From an uncultured Verrucomicrobia subdivision 3 bacterium (GTDB lineage Bacteria > Verrucomicrobiota > Verrucomicrobiae > Limisphaerales > CAMLLE01): a DNA stretch of 10,546 nt. A model generated the notes under the pieces. The model was not told the DNA's origin, made no database searches, and worked only from the letters and a program-made list of their open reading frames with translations. Below, one piece after another: positions 5,604 through 10,546 of this stretch. How positions within the stretch are numbered: the stretch's first letter is position 1; the number at the start of each line of letters is the position of its first letter. The stretch is from contig CAMLLE010000052.1 of NCBI GenBank assembly GCA_946480555.1, forward strand, positions 1 to 10,546, read 5' to 3'. A program made the position numbers and the translations under genes.

Positions 5604-6394
5604 AACATCCAACATCCAACATCCAACATCCAACACTGAGGGAAGCCGAGACCAGTCCGGTTCCCGAGACATTGAATGTTGAGCGTTCATTGTCGAATGT
5701 TGAATGTTCTCCTACCCATTGGCTCCTCCTCCAATCCGGCCCCTGCGCTCCAGCCTTCAACATGGCGCTGGACGAAGCCCTGCTCCACGCCGCCGCGCGC
5801 CTGACGAAACCTGTCCTCCGTTTCTACGGCTGGACGGAACCGGCAGCGACCTTTGGCTATTTTCAGAAATACGCCGAAGTCGCCAGCACCTCGTTGCTGC
5901 GGCCGCTGATTCGGCGCCCAACTGGCGGCGGCATTGTGCCGCACGACGCCGACTGGACCTATAGCATCACGGTTCCGCCCGGATGCGATTGGTATGAGCT
6001 GAAGGCAATTGAAAGTTATCGGCGCGTCCATGCGTGGATCGTCGCTGCGTTTGCGCGATTGCACATCGGCACCGAGCTGGCGCCGTGCTGCCGGAAATCC
6101 GCTCCCGGCCAGTGCTTCGTCGGCTACGAGCAATTCGATGTTCTCTGGCATGGCCTGAAAATCGCCGGCGCCGCGCAACGCCGCACTCGTGAGGGATTGT
6201 TGATCCAGGGTTCGGTTCAACCTCCACCCATCGCGGTGCGCCGCGAGGAGTGGGAGAAAGCAATGCTGGATTGCGCGGCCGGGCATGAAGGCGTGAGGTG
6301 GGAAACGCTGGAATTGGATTCACAGCTGAAGAACGCGGCTTTGGAGCTGGCGGAGCGGCACTATTCCCAACCGGCATTCAACGAGAAGCGCTGA
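5600..6394 (+). CDS. lipoate/octanoyl protein transferase (LipM/LplA family)
   Basis: Cytoplasmic acyltransferase of the BPL/LplA/LipB fold that attaches lipoyl or octanoyl groups to lipoyl domains such as GcvH or E2 subunits. Numbered from ATG 5600 (264 residues): APAFNMALDEALL (50-62), VLRFYGW-EPAATFGYFQ (72-89), RRPTGGG (105-111) followed by HDADWTYS, a GQCF cysteine at 172 where LipM carries its acyl-thioester cysteine, and KIAGAAQRR with the conserved lysine at 187. It ends in LAERHYSQPAFNEKR. The pattern resembles Bacillus LipM more than E. coli LplA, so octanoyltransfer from ACP is plausible. Residues 1 to about 36 are encoded by the heptamer-repeat element and look unlike the family, whose core begins at WLLLQSGP (about 41). 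A TTG start at 5672 or 5690 is therefore an alternative to the ATG that overlaps the nth stop. It faces the minus-strand symporter across a 35-bp gap. Confidence 0.88.
   Translation: MKHPTSNIQHPTLREAETSPVPETLNVERSLSNVECSPTHWLLLQSGPCAPAFNMALDEALLHAAARLTKPVLRFYGWTEPAATFGYFQKYAEVASTSLLRPLIRRPTGGGIVPHDADWTYSITVPPGCDWYELKAIESYRRVHAWIVAAFARLHIGTELAPCCRKSAPGQCFVGYEQFDVLWHGLKIAGAAQRRTREGLLIQGSVQPPPIAVRREEWEKAMLDCAAGHEGVRWETLELDSQLKNAALELAERHYSQPAFNEKR
5604..5706. repeat. interrupted heptamer element: four AACATCC units and five mirrored TTGAATG-type units
   Basis: Four exact AACATCC heptamers (5604-5631) start on the very base after the nth stop codon and are followed by a partial AAC. After about 40 bp of other sequence, five heptads keep the same period on the opposite sense (5672-5706: TTGAATG, TTGAGCG, TTCATTG, TCGAATG, TTGAATG). 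CATCCAA from the left arm pairs with TTGAATG from the right arm at 6 of 7 positions, so the element can fold into a long imperfect hairpin. I recall translated versions of this repeat as spurious peptides in Verrucomicrobiota-type genomes. Its origin and role are unknown to me. Confidence 0.8.
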
Positions 6395-6429
6395 ACCTGC
6401 ATTGGTGAACAGCGGCTTCCCGCCGTCTC
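6395..6429. other. short convergent intergenic gap
   Basis: Only 35 bp separate the stops of two genes that converge here (acyltransferase on plus, symporter on minus). I see no strong bidirectional hairpin, so transcripts from the two sides may overlap. Confidence 0.5.
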
Positions 6430-7692
6430 CTACGCGGCTTTCAACACATCGCGTTCTCCTTCCGTCCGCGCGATGATCACCGTGCCACAGCTGTCACTGA
6501 AGACATTCACCGTCGTGCGGCACATGTCCAGGATCCGATCGACCGCGAACAGCAATCCCAGTCCCTCCACCGGAATGCCCACTGCATTCATGATGATCAG
6601 GATCGCCACCAGGCTGGCGGCCGGAATTCCCGCCACGCCGATGCTTGTCAGCAACGCCAGCAGCATCACCGCGATCTGCGTGCCGAAACTGAGATCGACG
6701 CCATACACCTGCGCGATGAAGAGCACAGCCACACATTCGTAAAGCGCGGTTCCATCCATGTTCACCGCCGCGCCCAATGGCAGGACGAAGCTGGCCGTTC
6801 GATTCGAAACGCCGGCGCGCTTCTCCACGCATTCCATCGTCAACGGAAGTGTGGCCGCTGAGGAAGCGGATGAAAACGCCGTCAGCAACGCCGGAGCCAT
6901 GGCGCGAAAATGCCGGATGGGATTCACCCGGCCGATGAACTGCACCATCAACGGCAGCACGACAAAAGCGTGAATCGCCAGGCCAATCACCACCGTTACG
7001 AAAAACATGGCAACCTGCCGAAAGACGCCCAGGCCGGTCGTGGCGACGACTTTTGCGACGAGTGCGAACACGCCGACCGGCGCAAAGCGCATGATCACGC
7101 CCGTCATCAGCAGCATGATCTCATTCAAGCCCTGGAAAAATCCAAGCACCGGCGCCTGTCGATCTGAACCCAATCGGCTGAGGAAATAGCCGAACAGGAT
7201 GCTGAAGAAGATCAGGCCCAGCATGTCGCCGTCCGCCGCGGCTTTGATGACGTTCTGGGGCACAAGCCGCTCGAACACGCCCGCGATGTCATTCCAGCCG
7301 CGCCCTTCCAGCTTCGCGACCTGGGCCTGCGTTTCAGCGGCTTGCGGCGCAGAGGCTTTTTCCGTCTGCAACCCGGGCTTGATCAAGTTCACCATCAGCA
7401 AGCCGACCGCAACCGCGGCTAATGTGGTAGTGAGATAAAAGGTCATCGCCTTGGTCGCGAGCCGTCCAAATCCGTGCGCGGTACCAATCCCAGCCACGCC
7501 TGTCACAACCGAGGAAACCACCAGCGGAACCACGAGCATCTTGAGGGCATTCAAAAACAAATCGCCGATGAACTGGAAAATGGTCGTGAATGGGATTTTG
7601 CCGATTCCCCCCGTCGGACCGGCCAGGACGCCGCAAAGGACTGCCAGCAGAATGGCGATCAGGATTTGCCAATGCAGCGGAAAGCGTTTCAT
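6430..7692 (-). CDS. dicarboxylate/amino acid:cation symporter (DAACS, SLC1 type)
   Basis: A 420-residue inner-membrane carrier of the GltP/DctA/GltPh family, which imports glutamate, aspartate or C4-dicarboxylates with Na+ or H+. The ATG at 7692 gives the usual MKRFPLHWQILIAILLA opening; the frame stays open upstream but without family sequence. Signatures: Ser-rich hairpin HP1 SSASSAAT (274-281), the TM7 motif NMDGT (311-315), the HP2 tip GVAGIP (352-357), and TM8 D385-x3-D389-x2-R392-T-x2-N396-x3-D400. These TM8 residues match the substrate- and cation-binding residues of GltPh one for one. The arginine at 392 corresponds to the residue that binds the side-chain carboxylate, so an acidic substrate is likely. 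It lies about 100 bp downstream of the ABC permease operon on the same strand and may have its own promoter. No Shine-Dalgarno is evident. Confidence 0.94.
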   Translation of the reverse strand: MKRFPLHWQILIAILLAVLCGVLAGPTGGIGKIPFTTIFQFIGDLFLNALKMLVVPLVVSSVVTGVAGIGTAHGFGRLATKAMTFYLTTTLAAVAVGLLMVNLIKPGLQTEKASAPQAAETQAQVAKLEGRGWNDIAGVFERLVPQNVIKAAADGDMLGLIFFSILFGYFLSRLGSDRQAPVLGFFQGLNEIMLLMTGVIMRFAPVGVFALVAKVVATTGLGVFRQVAMFFVTVVIGLAIHAFVVLPLMVQFIGRVNPIRHFRAMAPALLTAFSSASSAATLPLTMECVEKRAGVSNRTASFVLPLGAAVNMDGTALYECVAVLFIAQVYGVDLSFGTQIAVMLLALLTSIGVAGIPAASLVAILIIMNAVGIPVEGLGLLFAVDRILDMCRTTVNVFSDSCGTVIIARTEGERDVLKAA

Positions 7693-7795
7693 GGAACGCG
7701 CGCATTGTGGTGAGCCGACCCCGCGGCGGCGAGTTCTTTCCAGCCGAGCAGGCACCTCGCGTTGTCTCCTGCCGCAGAGATGAAAAACACCCGAA
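7693..7795. other. 103-bp gap between permease and symporter genes
   Basis: Read on the minus strand, this spacer follows the permease stop and leads into the symporter. It has a GTGTTTTTC run soon after the stop but no convincing stem before it, and only a weak inverted repeat (GCAGGC/CCTGCC). No clear promoter, terminator or ribosome binding site was found, so whether the symporter is co-transcribed is undecided. Confidence 0.4.
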
Positions 7796-8977
7796 TCACA
7801 CCACCTTCAGAGCAGCGATGACTGGCAGGCGCGAAGCGCGTATGGCTGGAAACAAACTGCCCAATACGCCGACCATGATGGCGAAGACCATTCCCTGGAT
7901 CGCCAGGGCCGGGGTGATGCGGAATTGAAACACCACTTCGCTGAACGTGTTGAAACTCATCGTCCCGAACTGCCAGCCGAGAAAAACCGACAAGCTTTGC
8001 AGTGCGAGTGAAATGGCGCAGCCAATCGCACCGCCGATCGCCGAGAGAATCGCGCCTTCGATGATGAAGCTCATCAGGATGGTGCGCCGCCGGAAGCCCA
8101 GTACGCGCAGCGTCCCGATCTCGCGCGTCCGGGCGCCGACGCTCGCATACATCGTGTTCATCGCGGCAAAAAACGCGCCGATCGACATGGAGATGGCCAG
8201 GAAGGTTCCGATGACTTGAAACACCTGCGACGTCCGGGTCTGGCTGCTGTAGTAGGCGATCTCCGGATCGACCCGCAGCGGCAGGCGTTTGTCGGCTTCG
8301 ATGCGTTTTAGAAAATCCGCCGCAGCGTCAGGACTGGCCATTCTCGCCAGCACGCTGGAATAGTTCTCCCGGTCAAAAATCGCGCGCGCTTCATCGGCGT
8401 CCATCCAGATTTCGGAATCGAACGCCGAGTTACCGCCGTCGAACAAGCCCACGACGTGCAGTTCGTGTCCGCCCGTTTTGAATTTGCCGCCCACTTCACA
8501 GTTCGCAAAGCGCTGCGCCATCTTCGTGCTGACCACGGCTTCACGCCTTCCCGGTGTGAACCAGCGGCCCGTCGCCAGGTTCACCTGCGGCCGCAACTCC
8601 ATTCCCATTGGTGAAACGCCGCGCATGGTGACGTTCGCCTCACCGGTGCCATCGCGCCGCGGCAGGCTGATCAACACCACGAGGTCAGCCGAAATCAGCG
8701 GCTGTCCCCGGCCGTCGCGCGCGATCTGCGGGAGGTATTGCAGCGTCTTCAATTGCGCGCGATTGACCTGGCTGCTCGATTCGGCGGTGGACCCTTTGCG
8801 CACGATCATCACGTTGCGCGGATCGCCGGTATTGCGACCGGACTTTTCCAGACCCACCGCCAGCGACTGGATGAGAATGTAAACCGCCACCACCAGCGCC
8901 ACGCCAATGATGGTTGCCACCGTGGCGCGCCAGCGAACGAACACATTGCGGATGTTATAGCGGAGGGGAAGCGTCAT
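7796..8977 (-). CDS. ABC exporter permease, FtsX/MacB type (second of two)
   Basis: A 393-residue inner-membrane subunit with the four-helix MacB/LolE-like layout. TM1 is at about 18-42, followed by a periplasmic MacB core domain (about 43-250) containing VSPMGMELRP, ATGRWFTPGRREAVVST and VVGLFDGGNSAFDSEIWMD. The C-terminal FtsX domain has helices near 254-280, 299-327 and 357-379, and carries the conserved cytoplasmic stretch GARTREIGTLRVLGFRRR (281-298). The ATG at 8977 is chosen because MTLPLRYNIRNVFVRW is the usual opening of this family. That start overlaps the stop of the FRG gene by four bases (ATGA), implying translational coupling. Such permeases work with a LolD/MacB-like ATPase to export or extract lipids, lipoproteins or peptides. 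No ATPase is visible here, so the substrate is unknown. Confidence 0.93.
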   Translation of the reverse strand: MTLPLRYNIRNVFVRWRATVATIIGVALVVAVYILIQSLAVGLEKSGRNTGDPRNVMIVRKGSTAESSSQVNRAQLKTLQYLPQIARDGRGQPLISADLVVLISLPRRDGTGEANVTMRGVSPMGMELRPQVNLATGRWFTPGRREAVVSTKMAQRFANCEVGGKFKTGGHELHVVGLFDGGNSAFDSEIWMDADEARAIFDRENYSSVLARMASPDAAADFLKRIEADKRLPLRVDPEIAYYSSQTRTSQVFQVIGTFLAISMSIGAFFAAMNTMYASVGARTREIGTLRVLGFRRRTILMSFIIEGAILSAIGGAIGCAISLALQSLSVFLGWQFGTMSFNTFSEVVFQFRITPALAIQGMVFAIMVGVLGSLFPAIRASRLPVIAALKVV

Positions 8978-9804
8978 GGTTGCTGGGGAATCGCGAAACA
9001 TTCGCGAATGATCTCCGTCTGCCAGAGCCCGCGCGCCAGGCCCTCGATGTCGGGAAACAACGTGCGGCTGTTGATCGCAAGGCGTTCCAAATCGAGCACG
9101 ATTCCCATTTTGTCGCAGCTGCGCACGGTCCATTTGATCAGCTTCGCGACGTCCAACTCCTCCGGCGCGTAAGGCTGGCCCGCATCGCGCACCATGTCCG
9201 TCCAGGGAACGCCGTGCAACGTGAAAATACCGGATTGAGCGGTCATGCGCGGAGTGGGATTGAAGGGGAACACAAGCTTGATCCCGCGCAACTCCAGCGG
9301 CGAACGCGCATCGGAAAGGACGTCCAGTTCCTGGATGTCGCGCCTTCGCTGGATTGCCCACACGGTTCCATCCACGTTCAACTGTTCCTTACTGGCGCCG
9401 CCTTCGTTCCGGTCGGCGAGCACCTGTTCGCTTTCGAAAAACGCGGCGAAGTACAGCGCCACCAGCGGATTGAAACTCCAGTCCAGAAGGCGGGTGGGCA
9501 GACCGTGATGCCGCGCGACAAAGAGATTCTCCCATTCGCTGGCGATGCGCCCGAAGTGCTCGTAGCTGTGCCGGCGGAACTGGGTGAGCAGTTCACGCTC
9601 CTGCGCGGCGTTGAACGTGATCGAGCGGCCGAGATAAAAATGCTTCCGGCCGATCGACGGCATCAGGCCCTCCGTGGGCTGCCCGTGACCGCGGAAACAA
9701 AGCCGGAAATCTCCCGCGCCGGCCACGCGTTTGATCTCGCTGAGGAAATGCTCGACGCTTTGAATCGCGCCCGCCTCTTCAAAGGTGAATTGCACGCGGC
9801 TCAT
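8974..9804 (-). CDS. FRG-domain protein inside the ABC permease operon
   Basis: A 276-residue soluble protein with no signal peptide or membrane helix. FRG-domain (PF08867) hallmarks in order: CFRGH (36-40) followed by L-PSIGR (47-53); WENLFVARHHGLPTRLLDWS (91-110) running into FNPLVALYFAAFF (111-123); GTVWAI (146-151); R-TAQSGIFTLHG (186-198); and the terminal LFPDIEGLARGLW (249-261). FRG proteins occur in many bacteria and phages, some near defence or toxin-like genes. I recall suggestions of an ADP-ribosyltransferase-like fold but cannot confirm them, so the activity is open. Its start follows the upstream permease stop by one base (TGA-C-ATG), and its stop overlaps the next permease start (ATGA). 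It is thus translated as part of the exporter operon and probably made in proportion to it. This placement is unusual for a domain normally seen as a free-standing gene. Confidence 0.9.
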   Translation of the reverse strand: MSRVQFTFEEAGAIQSVEHFLSEIKRVAGAGDFRLCFRGHGQPTEGLMPSIGRKHFYLGRSITFNAAQERELLTQFRRHSYEHFGRIASEWENLFVARHHGLPTRLLDWSFNPLVALYFAAFFESEQVLADRNEGGASKEQLNVDGTVWAIQRRRDIQELDVLSDARSPLELRGIKLVFPFNPTPRMTAQSGIFTLHGVPWTDMVRDAGQPYAPEELDVAKLIKWTVRSCDKMGIVLDLERLAINSRTLFPDIEGLARGLWQTEIIRECFAIPQQP

Positions 9805-9805
9805 G

Positions 9806-10546
9806 TCAGTCGAGGGTTTTCAATCCGTTCACCACGCTCATGCGCGCGACGGACAGCGACGGTGCAAGGCTGGAGATGATTCCCAAACTGGCGGCCACAA
9901 TGGCGGCCATGGCCAGGATGCGCGGAGTGACTTCGAACGTGATGAAGAAGCCGTTGGTCATCTTTGAAATATCCGGATGCGTGTACGCCCAATGACCAAT
10001 ACCGCCCAGCGCCAGCGCGATCAACAGGCTGAACACCGCATTCAGGAAATGGCGCCGCCAAAGGTGCGCGATCACGGAAAGCACCATCGCCACCGCCGCA
10101 CCCGCCAGCGCCAGGCCGGCAATCTCTCCGTGCGTGAACAGCAGCCACGCCCCACCCGCACCGAGAGCGAGTCCAGCCATCGAAAGCCCGAAACTTTCCG
10201 CCAGAATGAACGCGAAGAGTTCGCGCCGCCGGAAGCCAATCGCTTTCAGGATCGCCAGTTCCCGGAAGCGCTCCCGAATGGCCATGCTCATCGTGCTGGC
10301 GGAAACGAGGATCAGAGTGAACACAACCACGCTGGAAATGGAACCGATCAGCACGCGCACGTTGCCGAGCATCGAAATGAAGCTCAGCTGAAAGGCACGT
10401 TCGCTTTCGGCGCGCACTTCGGCCGAGGTGTTTTCAAACGCCTTGTTGATGGCGCTGATCACGCGCGGCATATCGTCCGGCGTCGCGACTCGCAGCCACC
10501 ACATGCCCACCCAGCCGGCGTTGTCGCAGGCTTCATCGAGATACGA
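9806..10546 (-). CDS. ABC exporter permease, FtsX/MacB type (first of two, 5'-truncated)
   Basis: The C-terminal 246 residues of a permease; the frame stays open to the window edge, so TM1 and most of the periplasmic domain are missing. Numbering from the edge: the end of the periplasmic domain (WWLRVATPDDMPRVISAINKAFENT, split about 16-40), a helix near 64-87, the FtsX cytoplasmic motif REL-ILKAIGFRRRELFA (about 95-112), a helix near 111-136 and a last helix near 207-230 ending SLSVARMSVVNGLKTLD. Between the last two conserved helices lies an extra stretch with two hydrophobic segments (about 144-161 and 169-187) that the partner permease lacks, suggesting six rather than four helices. The stop lies one base before the FRG start. 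It presumably forms a heterodimer with the second permease, with an ATPase encoded upstream beyond the window. Confidence 0.9.
   Translation of the reverse strand, partial: SYLDEACDNAGWVGMWWLRVATPDDMPRVISAINKAFENTSAEVRAESERAFQLSFISMLGNVRVLIGSISSVVVFTLILVSASTMSMAIRERFRELAILKAIGFRRRELFAFILAESFGLSMAGLALGAGGAWLLFTHGEIAGLALAGAAVAMVLSVIAHLWRRHFLNAVFSLLIALALGGIGHWAYTHPDISKMTNGFFITFEVTPRILAMAAIVAASLGIISSLAPSLSVARMSVVNGLKTLD

Noticed and set aside
5604..5631. Tandem AACATCC units as a CRISPR array
   Set aside because: The units are only 7 bp and contiguous, with no spacers and no cas genes nearby.
7749..7772. Inverted repeat GCAGGC/CCTGCC in the permease-symporter gap as a terminator
   Set aside because: Five of six pairs, a long loop and no T-tract on the relevant strand; too weak to call.
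8978..9361. N-terminal extension of the second permease upstream of 8977
   Set aside because: It would overlap the FRG gene over 380 bp and encodes low-complexity, Arg/His-rich sequence unlike permeases, whereas MTLPLRYNIRN at 8977 is a typical start.
8914..9879. 321-codon plus-strand frame opposite the FRG gene
   Set aside because: The minus-strand frame carries all FRG motifs and precise junctions with both neighbours; the plus frame is a shadow.

Overview
The window looks like a piece of a GC-rich (roughly 60 % by eye) Gram-negative bacterial chromosome. My best guess is Verrucomicrobiota, or a soil or freshwater relative. Reasons: outer-membrane type proteins (a lipoprotein and a DUF481 beta-barrel), few clear Shine-Dalgarno sequences, a large EF-hand membrane protein, and a heptamer repeat whose translation reads like 'NIQHPTSN', a peptide I associate with spurious ORFs in such genomes. 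The phylum is an inference, not proven here. No rRNA, tRNA, CRISPR, transposase or phage gene was recognised.

Layout, plus strand (1-6394): the 3' two thirds of trpB (tryptophan synthase beta); about 290 bp of non-coding DNA with an 18-bp perfect palindrome and a candidate promoter; a small lipoprotein made of 11-residue amphipathic repeats; a hairpin with a T-rich tail; a DUF481 outer-membrane beta-barrel; another perfect hairpin; a 758-residue EF-hand, cysteine-cluster and three-helix membrane protein of no known function; two similar hairpins; nth (endonuclease III); and a LipM/LplA-family lipoate or octanoyl transferase. The last gene's apparent start overlaps the nth stop (ATGA), and its N-terminus is encoded by a heptamer-repeat element.

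Layout, minus strand (10546 down to 6430): a truncated FtsX/MacB-type ABC permease, an FRG-domain protein, a second FtsX/MacB-type permease, then about 100 bp and an SLC1-type (DAACS) acidic amino acid or dicarboxylate:cation symporter. The permease-FRG-permease block is extremely tight: one base between the first stop and the FRG start, and a 4-base ATGA overlap between the FRG stop and the second permease start. It is therefore almost certainly one translation-coupled operon. The ATPase subunit is not in the window and is probably upstream, beyond 10546.

The best candidates for something undescribed are (1) the FRG protein embedded between two ABC exporter permeases, (2) the EF-hand/CxxC/CxC membrane protein, and (3) the interrupted heptamer element at the nth-lipoyl transferase junction. 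TrpB, Nth, DUF481 and the SLC1 carrier look ordinary.
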